Numbered from the stretch's first letter, positions 11,866 through 22,909 are shown. The stretch: DNA of 64,000 bases from Gadus chalcogrammus (GCF_026213295.1 NC_079427.1:36300239-36364238); one strand, 5' to 3'. Notes: a model not told the origin generated them from the sequence alone. Made by a program: numbers and translations.

Positions 11866-12000
11866 ATGGGTAAATGCAAATTTTCACAAACATGGGTTGA
11901 CGACCCGACATTTAAAGACTGGCTGAAACCCGTGATGGGAAATGACGAGAACCTTTTTGCTCGTTGTGCAAAAAAACGATCAATGTGACATGGAACGGCA
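11866..12000 (+). pseudogene. hAT transposase N-terminus (BED zinc finger), frameshifted
   Basis: The ORF starts MGKCKFSQTWVDDPTFKDWL. It contains the first finger cysteine pair only in a shifted frame, because bases are missing at about 11945-11955 relative to the intact-frame copy at 61146 (EAFCSLCKKTINVTW). It is broken and short, and there is no DDE catalytic domain downstream. Confidence 0.6.
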
Positions 12001-12747
12001 TTAAAGCGATTAAATCAACGCTTCGAGTATTCACCAGCAGCAGCTTCGTGCAAAGGGGGAGCAGATCTCTATTGGAGGTCTGCGCGGGACACAATATTCA
12101 CTCCCGCTCCCGCCTTGTACAGTGCCGCTCCTGCAAAGAGCTCTAATTTTTAATCCCGCTCCCGCCCGCATCTATGATATTACATCCCGCTCCCGCCCGC
12201 AAGGATGGATGTTTACTTTCTGTCTCAGGAAAGGCCTGTCCATTGGCTTGGAAAAAAACAAGCGTGCACATAATTCATTAGGCTACCAGTATTGGTAACA
12301 TATTTATTGGTAAGCCTGCATGTTTTCAATCATACAAAACATTTAATAGGCCTCAGTAACTGAAACAAGAAACAGTCTCATATTAAAAAAATAAAAACTG
12401 CAGGTCGGTACCAGCACGTCAAAATGAAAGGTAAAAGAATCGGCTGCTGCTTCGACCATGAAGGAAAAGTTGTTGGAAAGGTAGGTTTTGCTTATTGATG
12501 AGGGCTTCATGATAATTTGTGTATTTTACTTTACCCTCATATTTGATTTGCAGGAGTGCAGTGTATCATCCCGCACCCGCAAATGCACCTCTATCATCCC
12601 GCCCGCACCCGCAATGAGCTTTAATTTTTTGTCCCGCACTGCACTATTTTGCGTCGCAAAATCTATTGTCGTTTATGTCGTTGTTTTGTGGTGCTAGCAG
12701 CAGCATTAGGGCTACAGGGATCGCGGCAGTGTCACATTTATACCTTG

Positions 12748-12952
12748 TAGTAAGTGGTGCTTTGCATACCCCCCGCCCCGCTGCTTGATGTCGTGTTGGT
12801 AGTAAAAAATATTGTGGAGGTAGTAAGAAAGGTAGTAAAAGGTAGTAAATTCATCTCTGCATATACCCTGTAATCCCATTGGGCGGTGCGGTTAGGTCCG
12901 GTACGATTAGGTCCGGTAGATGTAGCACAGTTGGGTGCGGTTAGGTGCAGCT
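12748..12952. repeat. GGTAGTAAAA repeats and GGTTAGGTCCGGT repeats
   Basis: Several GGTAGTAAAA units (12798-12848) match the internal part of the CAGGGTGTCCGCG hAT family. They are followed by three degenerate GTGCGGTTAGGTCCGGTACG units (12886-12950) that also occur inverted at 13420-13470. Confidence 0.5.
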
Positions 12953-13502
12953 CAGTTACGGCTCGCATTTCCACCGCCGACAGTACCGTTATGGTAGGGC
13001 AAGGTTTAAGCCAAATGACGATTGCCGCGGCAGCTACGTAAGCATTGTGACATCATAGCAGCGAGACATAGTGTAGCCTGCTAATAAATACAATGAAAAA
13101 AAGATTGCAACACATTAAACAAAGCAAAACAAAGTAGGAGGTCCAAGAAGGAAGGCAAACTTTTGTGGGACATTTTCTTCAATAAAAAAAAGCTTTAGTT
13201 TATTGAAGAAAGCTTTCGCCGTCCAGAAATACCTTGAGGGTACTGTGTTTGTCTGTTATTATCCCCCTGTCGCACAGAAGTGATGATTCTGTCGACCAAT
13301 AAACGGACGACATGTGTAGCCCCAACTTCTTGGCACCCTTTCAGACTGCTTGGTGGCCCAACGGAGTATTGAGAGATAATTACAGCTAATCACAGCTAAG
13401 CCCACTTTTGTCGATCGAAACATGAACCGGACCGCACCTAATCATACTTAATCGCACCTAACCTTACCTCACTGATTGGTGGAAACGCACCATTAGTAAC
13501 TG
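12953..13502. mobile_element. MITE with imperfect inverted ends
   Basis: The left end, CAGTTACGGCTCGCATTTCC, pairs imperfectly with the right end, GGAAACGCACCATTAGTAACTG. Sub-terminal AACCGGACCGCACC mirrors the GGTGCGGTTAGG sequence left of the element. No convincing 8-bp target duplication was found. Confidence 0.55.
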
Positions 13503-14196
13503 AACCCAGGGTCTGCTGGTTGAATATGTTGTGCCACTCTCATGGAGGAGATCTAGTCAGTCTAGTGCCCTAGGACTTCAGACCCACTGCTCATACCAGT
13601 CTTCCAGGGGTCAGCTAGACCACCGCCAATCAGAGAGGGACGGAGCGGCTGCATTAACACTACTGGCCACACATCCAGCGGCCCACGGTACATTTCGTTA
13701 CGTCATTTAGTCCCTAGAAGTGCAAAAGTCCCGTCATCAAAATAAGCCCTTTCCAATGGTGGCTGGCGGATTTCGGGGATTTGTCTTTAGGAACATAAGT
13801 GATTAAATCGTGAGGCAACATCACTGCATTGGGTGAATATTTATCCAGGAAGCGACGTGTGCTTCCCTGTCAAATTGTATTTCAAATTGAATTGTATTAG
13901 AATAGATGGATAATATAAAGAACGATACCTTTTGACGTAAAGGATAATGTACTGAATAAAGGGTGAATGAAACCATTGTTACCGGCAATGACCCCTTCAG
14001 CAGATCTTAAGTGACCACAGGGAGTTCAACCTCCACTGAATGCCTTAGTGTGTCTGTTGTTGTGCATTGGGGAGAGGGATGAACATACCAGCCAGTGTAA
14101 ATATAATCCACAGGCCTAACTTGTGTGTAAATCCATGTATGCTATCCATGTTGGCTCATCTCTCCCTTCCCATCCCACATCTCCGCATTGAAACAG
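13503..14196. other. Gene A intron sequence, no further features
   Basis: I found no paired splice signals or terminal repeats here. It precedes the gene A exon and ends in a pyrimidine-rich tract. Confidence 0.4.
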
Positions 14197-14372
14197 AGGA
14201 CCTGCATTATTCTGGGGATGGACATGCTTCTGTTCATGAAAAAGAGGAGGAGGAGGACGGGGATTGGATAATCAGCCTGCAGTCAGGTATGCAGAGCGCG
14301 GCTCCATCTGCTGGCCATGCCCCCTTCCCAGCAGACAGCTCAACCCTGCCCTGCTCCACCCCACCTGTTCAG
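14197..14372 (+). CDS. Gene A, exon 2 (visible numbering)
   Basis: A 176-bp exon follows a pyrimidine-rich tract and GAAACAG. It enters with two bases that combine with the last base of the 1319-1480 exon to make Glu, runs 58 codons, and ends in phase 0 at CAG before GTAAAT. Its protein is acidic in the first half (DLHYSGDGHASVHEKEEEEDGDW) and Pro/Ser-rich in the second. An alternative donor, CAG/GTATGC at 14287, would shorten it. The longer form is preferred because it gives phase 0, matching the next exon. The long open frame upstream of 14197 is probably intronic read-through. Confidence 0.6.
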
Positions 14373-14501
14373 GTAAATACAATGACAGGCCTCCCGTACA
14401 GGTAAATAACAAAACACACCTGTACAGATAATACCATAACACACCTCTCCTGTACAGGTAAATACCATGGCAATTAATTTTAGTGTTCTTGTATGGTTCA
14501 G

Positions 14502-14624
14502 GTGAAGGAGGAGTTTCCTACCTTTCAGGAGGTGTTGTCCATAAAGGAGGAGCCGGAGGAAGAACAGGTGGGCACTCTGCTGCTGGACTGCCAGGGTAGA
14601 CCAGCTCACCTCCTGGGGCCAGAG
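14502..14624 (+). CDS. Gene A, exon 3 with two SUMO-like motifs
   Basis: A 123-bp (41-codon) phase 0-0 exon lies between a TATGGTTCAG acceptor and an AGAG/GTGAGG donor. It begins VKEEFPTFQEVLSIKEEPEE and ends RPAHLLGPE. VKEE and IKEE both fit the hydrophobic-Lys-x-Glu SUMO-acceptor consensus. Such motifs are common in transcription regulators, so nuclear function is an inference. The intron before it is only 129 bp. The next recognised exon is 15.4 kb away, across a transposon-filled intron, and further exons between them cannot be excluded. Confidence 0.7.
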
Positions 14625-14890
14625 GTGAGGGGCAAGGGTCGCCGTATCTAAGCCTTACTAGGCATTGTGATTGGCTTAAAGCAAAACCATGCGCTTTAGA
14701 AACTTGCTTTAGATGACAAGTGATGTAAAGTCAATCAAGCACTCCCGCTACACCGCCAACTGACGGTAGCAAGTGTAGACGGCAAAAGCCTGAACGACAA
14801 AATATAACCCTAAATGAAAAAAGGGTCTCCCTAAAATCGTCGTAAATGCATTTTCTGTAAAAGACGAACTAGGTATAAGCATAAAAAAAT

Positions 14891-15010
14891 TAGGGATGTC
14901 CCGATACCACTTTTTCACTTCCGATACCGCAGCTTTGGCTATCTGCCGGTAGCAATATCAGTCTAATACTTTGTTTTACTCTCGCATACCTGCCAACCTT
15001 TACGCATTAT
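14891..15010. mobile_element. hAT MITE left-end fragment
   Basis: It begins TAGGGATGTCCCGATACC, the inverse of the right end ATCGGGACATTCCTA at 26939-26953. The 8-bp flanks of these two do not match, so I treat them as separate fragments. Confidence 0.5.
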
Positions 15011-15675
15011 TCGTAACAGATACGCATTTCGACATCAAACTACCCTGCCACGATTTGTCACTTCAAAATACGCGAAAAGCCATGGATGGATTTGAGTTCA
15101 GCATTTGTCTGTACCTTCGCCGCGCACTAGGCAACTCGCACGCTGGGTGTAAGCGCATTGGGCAGCAACCTGTTGGGAAAAGAAGACTTCGACCAATCAT
15201 GGCGCTTGTTTTAAAATCTTCAAATATGCTACAAGCGGAGAGCCGGTGAGCCATCGAAGCCGTTCCATCTTCGTAGGCTACTCAGTGTCTGATTTTACAA
15301 CATAGGACGGTTCTGAACACGTTCTGTTGTAAAGGTAAATCGGTAGGGTATTGGAATTGTGAATGGTGTCCATTTTAATAAGCCTTCCAACTTCTGGAAA
15401 ATAAAGCAAGGACAACCGTCCTAACGTGATCTCTAAAACCTAATGTTCCGCCTTATCCAGAGGAAATATTTGTTCCAGCTTGGCCGACACAATTAAAGTA
15501 AAGAAAATGTCTCACACTAGTAATGACACATTTACGTTTGTACCATGAAAGCATGCCTTTATCAAACAAATATAAGGGGGGGGGGGCATTTTGGAATTAT
15601 CAAACGATCAGCGCAACAAGCCAGCGTAAACCGCGAGCACAAGTGGCTCAATCATAAATTCACAAAAAAGTGCAT
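15011..15675. other. Unassigned intronic sequence with a G run
   Basis: No exon is supported. A G homopolymer lies at about 15577-15587. The ORF at 14971-15249 has no recognisable motif and crosses the MITE fragment. Confidence 0.35.
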
Positions 15676-15683
15676 GTGTGCGT

Positions 15684-16496
15684 TAGGGCTGTCACTTTTT
15701 ATTCGAAGTTCGAATATTCGTTCGAAGGTGGGGTGAAAAAGTTCGAATTCGAAGTGTAATTCTACATTCGAACTGTAAAATGCGCTATAAAGAAGATGAG
15801 CGGCGAGTGGCTTTTCCTCAATAACGCGGCCCTCCTGGGATCCCCGCTTTCTAACGTGTTAGTTCCACCATTCCCTGCACAGAAACATCTCGTGACTGAA
15901 AGACTCTCCACCCGAGCTCATTGAAACGGAGACCGGACACTGATCGCACACGACAAGAAGAGGAAAAGTCTGGCTGCTGCCTGGCGCGATGGCAGACCTG
16001 TTGTGGGACTTATACAGCACGGCTGACGGAAGCAGCTGGCAGCGGTAAACGGAGAGCTGCGATGACTACTTGTATTTTTCTTGTCCGTAAGGAATAAAAA
16101 GAGCAGCATGCCGTGTTGGAGGTCGGCCTCACAGATTGTTCGTTTAGGCTGTGTGTGCCATGGACGACATGCGCTCCGCATATCGCGCTCCGAGCAGTTA
16201 TTGTTAATGCGTAAAAGACAGCCGCACTTGTGTGTCGGAGCTTCCTCTTGTTGTGTTTACAAATGTGTTATCAAAGATGTGTTTTTATCCTGCTGTTATG
16301 AATTCAGTAGGTATACGTGATTTCCACAAGAAATAAAAAGAAACACGACAACAGTTGTTGTCGTGTTTTTTTTTATTTTATTTTTTAATAGTTCTATGGG
16401 GGGGGGGGGGGGGGGGGGGGGGTCGAATGTATTCGAATTAATTATGGACATTCGAAATTCGTTCGAATTTCATTTTTGGAAAAAGTGACAGCTCTA
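15684..16496. mobile_element. hAT MITE with perfect 8-bp target duplication
   Basis: The left end, TAGGGCTGTCACTTTTTATT, and the right end, GGAAAAAGTGACAGCTCTA, are inverse. GTGTGCGT occurs at 15676-15683 and 16497-16504. Sub-terminal TTCGAA-rich palindromes and a G run of about 22 (16400-16421) lie inside. No transposase. Confidence 0.9.
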
Positions 16497-16803
16497 GTGT
16501 GCGTGCTGTGTGTCACATGTGTGGAATGTGTGCGATGCACGCCTTGCACGCGTGTTCCTTTGTCATAAGAAGAAGATTAGGGAATGCGCATGCAAGAATG
16601 TGCGTGTGTTTTTTTTAACTGTCCGTGCAGATGTATCCGAGCCCGATGCGGACCCGAGCATAATCATTTCAAAATATTTGTCTGGTTTCCATGCTCTTGT
16701 GTGGAAGGCTTATAAGAAAAACGCGATGATGTGTGTTTGTGTGCGTGTGTGTGCCTTGCAGTTAATAATACAAATGACGTCTGAGGATACTGACAAGGAG
16801 AGA

Positions 16804-18116
16804 GAATCAGAATCAGAAAGGATTTAATTGCCAAGAAGGGTTTTACACCAACCAGGAATTTGGCTTGGTGAATAAGGTGCATGCATTAAGACAATAATAA
16901 TGAACAAACAGTGATATATGTATAACACAATATAAACAAGCAGGGACATAAATGATCAATTAAAAATAGGATAAAATAGAATAAATTAAAAACTAAAGTA
17001 AACGATACTTAAAAATGTGTAAGAATTTACAAATTGGTGATGGGTATGAGTGCCAGAGTCAGTATCAGTCAGTGGGGGTGGTGGTCCTGGGACCTGTTAA
17101 GGAACCCAACTGAAGAGGGGAAGAAACTGTTCAAGTGGCGGGATGTTTTGGTCCTGATGGACCGCAGCCTCCTGCCAGAGGGGAGAGTTCCAAATAGACT
17201 GTGACCAAGATGGGAGGGGTCGGCCATAATCCTGCCTGCCCGCCTCAGAGCCCTGGAGCTGTGCAGGGTCGTGGAGGGATGGAAGGTTGCAGCCAATCAC
17301 CTTCTCCGCAGAGCGTATGATACGCTGTAGTCTGCTCTTGTCCTTAGCCGTAGCAGCAGTGTACCAGACAGTGATGGATAAGGTGAGGATAGACTCAATG
17401 ATGGCAGTGTAGAAGTGCACCAACATAATCTTTGGCAGGTTGAACTTCTTCAGCTGGCGCAGGTAGAACATCCTCTGCTGGCCTTTTTTGGTGAGGGACC
17501 TGATGTTGAGCTCCCATTTTAGGTCCTGGGTGATGATGGTGCCCAGGAAGCGACAGGACTCCACAGAGTCGACTGGGGAGCCACACAGGATGATGGGGGT
17601 GGATGGGGCAGGGTTCTTCCTGTAATCCACAATAATCTCCACTGTTTTTAAAGCGTTAAACTCCAGGTTGTTCTGGCTGCACCAGGTCACCAGATGGTAG
17701 AAGATGCAGCAATTACAAATGTTTCTTTTTTTCATCCGATTCATCGATTAATCGAAAAAATAATCAACCGATTAATCGATTATTAAAATAATCGTTAGTT
17801 GCAGCCCTAATGTCCGTGAACACTGGTGACAGCTTGTCGGCGCAGTGCTTCAGGGTGGATGGAGAGACAGAGTCTGGGCCGGCTGCTTTGCGGGGGTTCT
17901 TACTCTTAAAGAGCCTGTGGACGTCCCACTCCTGCAGGCAGAGAGTCGTCACTGTGGTGGGGGAGGTGGGGGACACAGAGGTATGAAGGTGTGGAGGTCC
18001 TGTAGAGCTGGTGGTGGGGAAGTCAGTGGGATGAGGCTGGAAGAAGGTGTCGCGGGGGATGGTGTCAGGTCTGTCCATTTGTCGATCAAAGTGACAGTAG
18101 AACACATTTAGCTCAT
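16804..18116 (-). pseudogene. CR1/L2/Rex-type LINE relic, minus strand, internally deleted
   Basis: Minus-strand protein blocks appear in the correct order. NPRKAAGPDSVSPSTLKHC (about 17900-17840) is the N-terminal RT segment. After a gap come the thumb and C-terminal blocks FNALKTVEIIVDYRKNP, FLGTIITQDLKWE, RMFYLRQLKKFNL and IIESILTLSITVWY (17660-17340). The catalytic palm (DFSSAF and FADD boxes) is missing, and its place is taken by a hAT end at 17702-17809. The 3' tail region, 16804-17060, contains ATTGCCAAGAAGGGTTTTAC, also seen with such LINEs. Non-functional. Confidence 0.8.
17702..17809. mobile_element. hAT end fragment replacing the LINE palm region
   Basis: It runs from AGATGCAGCAATTACAAA to CGTTAGTTGCAGCCCTAA, with ATTCATCGATTAATCGA inside. 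A near-identical stretch forms the right end of the element ending at 57843. Only the right terminus is present here. Confidence 0.75.
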
Positions 18117-18363
18117 TTGCAAGGCGTAGGTTGTTGATGTAGTGTGGGGGGGTTGGTTTATAGTTTTGTACAAGCTTTGCTTTATGTCAGATTGAAGACA
18201 TTGGTCCATATATGATATGTGCTAAAGGGATTTTGTTTAAGTCAAACAACCTAGGATCCTTTGGGAATTTAAGGTTTTTGACAAAATGACTGGACTAAAT
18301 TGCGGAAAATGTATCCAGGCGGATCATAGGTTCTAGAGGCAGTTTGGTTCATCTTGAAGATAT

Positions 18364-19301
18364 TAGGGATATTAGAAATAAATTCTTGGCCAAAACCGAA
18401 ATTGAGGAAACCAAGGCCGAAAACCGAAACACCGAAAGAAATTGTTACGCCAATTATTAGTACCATTTCGGGTTGCTGCGGTATACGGTATTACCGGTGT
18501 TACCGGTGTTGAGGCCAACACCGAGTTATTTTCTTATTTTTTTCCAGTAATAAAAAAAAAATCGTCTTCATCTTTAGGCCTATTTGATTAAAAAAATAAG
18601 TTTGCCAGTTTGTCTTTGCACTGTTTTATTTTTTATGTGTTTTTTCTAATAGATAGGCTACCTAATAATGCGTTGGAACGCAGTAGACCGGTAACCTTAG
18701 CAACGCTGGTAAACAAACCCTGCGAAGCCCAATCCCTACGAGAGCTCCCCGCGCTACGGCCATCCGGAGGCGCACAGAGCTTTTGGCCGTGATATTATGT
18801 ATAAAATCATATTATACTATCATATATAGAACGTTATAAGAAACTGTCACCGAGAATTGACCCGCTGCCAGACGCTGTCACCGAGTGTGAGAGGAGAGTT
18901 GACCTAGTTTCAAAGTTTATGCCGTTTATACTCGGTGTAATACCGTTGTTGACACGAGTGTATTACTCGTTGTGAAGATGTCCACACCGCGGCAACCCTA
19001 GTACCATTGCATTTATGGCTATGACTGTGTACAAAGTTCATTCAAATCAAGGCATTGCAATTTTTGCAAATCGCTCGATGTGGGTCTTTCTCAGCAACAT
19101 TAAAAAACGTCCACACCACAGACATATTTGCGCTTATCCAGACAAGCGTGTGCTGGCCGCGCTTTTTGTTTGCGTTATCACATATTTCTGTTTCGGCTGT
19201 GTTGTCGGTGATAAAAGTATTTCGGCCGAAAACCGAAAATGCGCTTTTGGGCCATTTTCGGCCGAAAATCTTTCGGTGGCAGAAAATTCGGTGCATCCCT
19301 A
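18364..19301. mobile_element. hAT MITE (outer of a nested pair)
   Basis: The left end, TAGGGATATTAG, and the right end, CGGTGCATCCCTA, are flanked by a perfect 8-bp duplication GAAGATAT (18356-18363 and 19302-19309). Interior sequence is rich in GGCCGAAAA/CCGAAA palindromic motifs. It is interrupted by a second hAT element at 18468-19000. Confidence 0.85.
18468..19000. mobile_element. hAT MITE nested inside 18364-19301
   Basis: The ends TCGGGTTGCTGCGGT and ACCGCGGCAACCCTA are flanked by a perfect 8-bp duplication GTACCATT (18460-18467 and 19001-19008). Inside, at about 18740-18830, it carries a fragment of the FB repeat (AGAGCTTTTGGCCGTGATA). Confidence 0.88.
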
Positions 19302-19529
19302 GAAGATATGCATGTGTGGGAAAGGTTTCATGACTGTAAGTCAAAGGCGTCACGAGATATGCTCGTTCAAAGTATGCCATGGTTGGAATAATGCTATAGC
19401 ATCACCTTTGGGCTAATCTGTGTAATATTTCATCTCTATTAATCTTCAGGCTTCCTCTTCAGCTGTAGAAAGTTTCATAAAAAGGCTGCGTGTGGTTTTG
19501 GCTGTGTAAGTCAAACGTGGCGGAATAAT

Positions 19530-20235
19530 CAGTGTGCGAAATACGGGGCTCGACCACCTGAAAGCCTCAAATGCGAAATTTGAGGTGGGTCTCAAATTTT
19601 GTCCAAAATATATTAGAAAAAAAAAAGTCACTAATGGTGGTAACTTACATTTTTTTAAGCTCACCATGTCGAGTATTCAGAATTCAAAACATTTATTCAC
19701 AAATATGTTATTTTGTTATTTTGCTAAACCAGAGTGTATCACTCACACACTTTGGGTATATTCTAACTTATGGTTATCTTTTACATCTCTTTTTCTTCAG
19801 TCACTTTGCACTGACTGAATTGTGATGATAGAACTGATTGCTCATTTGCAAGGCTATACCTGGCATTTATTCAGTTGTTGATTGCTCTTCTAAGTGTGCC
19901 AGAATGGTGCCAATTATTGTCGTGTTTGCATTGGTATGCACAACTTTGCCTCTTGTTATAAAACAACGTGCGTCCAAACAACTTTTGCCTTTGCAGCCTC
20001 CTATGTCAGTACTGACATAAAGTGTTGCTTTACGAATACGCTACTATAGCATATCGGATTATCAAAAATTGTGTTTGTGTGCATGTTGTCATGTAGGCTA
20101 TAGACTGATTTCTTGCATCCAAGAAATACTGTAATGTTATAGGCCTACTGCATAGTCAGAAAATTTAGATCGGCATTGCGCAACAATCGGGGGATGGAAA
20201 CCCCCCCCGAATATTGACGAGAATTTCGCACACTG
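19530..20235. mobile_element. hAT MITE with perfect 8-bp target duplication
   Basis: The left end, CAGTGTGCGAAATACG, and the right end, GAATTTCGCACACTG, are flanked by GGAATAAT (19522-19529 and 20236-20243). No transposase remnant is recognised in its ORFs. Confidence 0.9.
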
Positions 20236-20690
20236 GGAATAATAATGATAAAACTAACAACAATAGGTTGCCTCGCATCTTGTGCTTGGACCCCTAATAA
20301 TAAAATAAATGGAAGCACTTTTCTCATGATTGCCAATAACAAAGCTGCAAACTTGTTGCTTTTCGGCGACAATCGCCGTTTTCTTGGTCAATTTGGTCAT
20401 TCACGTGAATCATGTAGAACCGGAGAGTTTTGTTTTGGGGGGGGGGGGGGTGGGTCCAGAATTGCGAAAAATTATTGGATCATTCTTATAATGGACATTT
20501 CTCTGGGCCACGGAATCTCAGCACTTGCTTCAGAATCTTCTTAATTGACATTTCTCTGGGCCAATCGGAATCTTGAAGCACACAGCGCCAACTGAACTCG
20601 CCATTGGATGAGACGGTCGCCTGGCTACCGCGCATCCGCATATGCATGCGGCCAAACAACGCAAGAGAGCTTGCGAAACACTTGTCCAGA
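20236..20690. other. Unassigned sequence with G run and short local duplication
   Basis: ACATTTCTCTGGGCCA occurs twice (about 20493 and 20548), and a G homopolymer sits at about 20437-20450. No exon is supported. Confidence 0.35.
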
Positions 20691-20883
20691 GGGGTGTTCC
20701 ACGAACGGAGGTTTAACAAACACTGAGTTAACGCTGAACTCTAGGTTGATTGACCCTGTGCCGACCAACCCAGAGTTTTCGGTTCCACAGCAGCGGTTAT
20801 GCATTAGTTCAATCAACTCGGGGTTGGTTAACACAGGGTTGTGCGCGTCCACGCCAAACTTAAAAAGACGTGATGTATGGATC

Positions 20884-21084
20884 ATGGAAACCCTGATCGA
20901 TATGGCGAAACGGGCCGCTTATTTAAATGAAATGGAACTCCAGGTTCTCCTGGAGAGCTATGACGAGGAGAAGGACATTATCACAAGAAAAGGGAACGCT
21001 AAAACCTCTGGAACCCGGAGAACCAAAGCCTGGCAGCGGATCGCTGACCGCGTAAATGCGTTAGTTAGGCCTACACGTCAAAAG
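20884..21084 (+). pseudogene. Myb/SANT-like DNA-binding ORF, first piece
   Basis: Starting at the ATG at 20884 it reads METLIDMAKRAAYLNEMELQ, then LLESYDEEKDIITRKGN and AWQRIADRVNAL. These are the hallmarks of the Myb/SANT-like domain encoded by fish Harbinger/ISL2EU elements: E-x-x-x-L-L-x-x-Y-x-E, I-x-x-K/R-GN, W-Q-x-IADRVNA. The expected third helix (KRTWQQVKMK-like) is missing after NAL, and the frame ends at 21096. The open frame upstream of 20884 covers the terminal repeat and is not coding. Confidence 0.75.
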
Positions 21085-21299
21085 CATGATCCTTAATATT
21101 TGAGCCATGAATATATAAATATCCCAGTTAAGCATTCTTAAAGATCTACCACATAACCCCTTTCTTCTAAAACAATATGTACTCCGATTGCTTCCAAGCG
21201 GTCAGAGGATCAAGTATAAAAATGAAGTATAAAAAAAAAAAAAAAGCTTTTCCCACCATCGTATTGGTATAAATTTAAATAAGCCATTTTTTTAAGCCA

Positions 21300-21440
21300 A
21301 TCGTGAAAAGGCTGACAGTCGGCAGACTGGATCTGGCCCTCAAATTGTCTTGACCCCGGTGGAGGAGCTGTTAATAAACATAAATTCAGGGCGCCCTGGC
21401 ATGGAGGGGGTACCTGGAGGTACCTACCACCTCAGAGAGT
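21300..21440 (+). pseudogene. Myb/SANT-like ORF, second piece
   Basis: The frame reads KADSRQTGSGPQIVLTPVEE, then LININSGRPGMEGVPGGTY. This is the linker that follows the DNA-binding domain in this protein family (TANRKKAD...RQTGGG...LTPAEELAL...NSGRP...EGIPGG), recalled from family knowledge. It is separated from the first piece by about 200 bp lacking an obvious coding frame, which may be a deletion plus insertion. Confidence 0.65.
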
Positions 21441-21952
21441 CATGGGCCATACCCCACACTGGTTGAATGTAGGTTTTGTGTTTTCTTGTAGGATATTTTA
21501 GATTTTTTTTGCCTTCGAAGTAACACATGCAAACCGTGTGCTTGCCACAGCGCATACTATTCCAAATGTTTCTTTTTTTGGTAACTGGGTAGAAAACCTA
21601 AAAGTGACAATTCATCAACTTCACAGATGGATCAGTGCTTGTAAGGAAGCCGCCGGCTACGATCGAACATTCTCCAGTGGATTGCAAGTCCGTTAGGACT
21701 ATTTTATACTTTATGTTGTAGGCTAAATGCCTCTCGGCATAGTACTCAGACAATATTCTTTGTATGATAGGAGGCCGATACAAATCTTGGATGGGTCATC
21801 TGAAACGACTGTGATGTGCTCAGCATCTCCAGCATTATAGCCTAGATAAAACTACCATTTGAAAAAAACGGAGGGCTACGCAAATAGTCTGGAGTGAACT
21901 GAGGCTAGGTCCTCGATTGGTAGTGTTGGCTATGTAAGGCTATTTAAATATA

Positions 21953-22110
21953 TTAAAGATTTGCGCGAGAATCTATATCTCTCCACTCCAGCAAAAAGTC
22001 ATCCAATATGCCAAGATGTCGAGCCGTGGTCTTATCAATCGCTCCCGGTGGATTGCCACGTATAATTTGCACTCTGATATCAGCATTTCTCTCATCAAAA
22101 GTGCATGCCA
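21953..22110 (-). pseudogene. HARBI1-type nuclease N-terminal fragment
   Basis: On the minus strand an ATG at about 22110 starts MACTFDERNADIRVQIIRG and continues to LGILDDFLLEWRDIDSRANL. It resembles the MACPF...RRALRR...L..PDDYLYERYRFS start of fish HARBI1-like nucleases, in degenerate form. No DDE catalytic region follows. Confidence 0.45.
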
Positions 22111-22345
22111 TTGTGAACCTGAAATCGTGAAATCCTGCGGTGAACGCCGGTTGAAATACCCAAAACCGCGGGTTATGTTTCAAACTTAACCCTGCGCAAA
22201 AACCTGGTCCGACCAGGTTTGATTCAGAGCATATGTTGCTATAGCAATAACATACCGTGATCCTTTTGGAACGGAAAACCTAGGGTACAGCAACCCTGGT
22301 TAACTTACCCGGTTATGTGATAAAACCGGCTTTGTGGAACACCCC

Positions 22346-22907
22346 ACAGGCTAAGTGACAAAAAAATAAAATTGTGACAGTTGTCAATAAAATATTTTTT
22401 ATAAGCCTCAAGGATGTTTTGACATTGATTTTTGATAAAGTATGCTGAGTTTTGTTAAGTCACACTCAGACTAGTGTCATTTGCATATTACAATAAAGAA
22501 AAAATCCCCCCCGTGACACTGCCACCTTTTTTTCTCTGAGGAGTTTGCAGGTCTGCAATAAGCCCCCTAAAACCACATCACTAAAGAAAAGTTAAATGGC
22601 TTGTGTTAAATGGCTGTGTCATCATTTGTAGTACCCAGGAAAAGTGTTATTGACATTATTCTTTCGATCTAGTTAATCGTGATAAGCTCACAAAATGATA
22701 AGGCTTGTACGGTTGGACTCCTTGGAGTCTCTTTTATATGGCATATTGTTTGTGTAGATAGCAGGACTTGAAAAAGATTGTTTAAGTTAGCATTCCGCTT
22801 CTACCGGAAGTATATCAGATATGTAAGAAGCACCTAGCCTCTAGCCATATAAACGGGGGTCCCCGCACACAAACATCCGATGTATAATAATCGTATTTCC
22901 AATCAAT
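22346..22907. other. Unassigned intronic repeat, partly shared with 33.45-33.56 kb
   Basis: Bases 22840-22907 (AGCCTCTAGCCATATAAACG and onward) are an inverted copy of 33460-33545. No coding or RNA features are seen. Confidence 0.5.
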
Positions 22908-22909
22908 TA

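Larger units (their letters stand above)
10561..12747 (+). mobile_element. BED-finger hAT derivative, copy 1 (carries an insertion)
   Basis: It is nearly collinear with copy 2 at 60782-62072, from GCATTTTAC to CACATTTATACCTT. A relic ORF from 11866 reads MGKCKFSQTWVDDPTFKDWL, then GND and CKKTINVTW after a one-base deletion. This is the N-terminal BED-type zinc-finger region I associate with teleost hAT transposases. Downstream are repeated CCCGCTCCCGCCCGCA segments (about 12100-12205 and 12570-12615). No catalytic domain is present. Confidence 0.65.
20691..22345. mobile_element. PIF/Harbinger-type element, decayed but with both ORF types
   Basis: The left end, GGGGTGTTCCACGAA, and the right end, TTTGTGGAACACCCC, are inverse. 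Subterminal regions are also inverted: AACCCAGAGTT and CAGGGTTG motifs on the left, CCCTGGTTAAC on the right. Between them lie a plus-strand Myb/SANT-like ORF in two pieces and a minus-strand fragment resembling the start of a HARBI1-type nuclease. This two-ORF opposed layout is typical of Harbinger elements. The flanking 3-bp duplication is not convincing. Confidence 0.75.

Noticed and set aside
16510..16827. 105-residue ORF ending in charged residues
   Set aside because: It overlaps a hAT target duplication, low-complexity TGTG sequence and a LINE 3' end. No coding motif.
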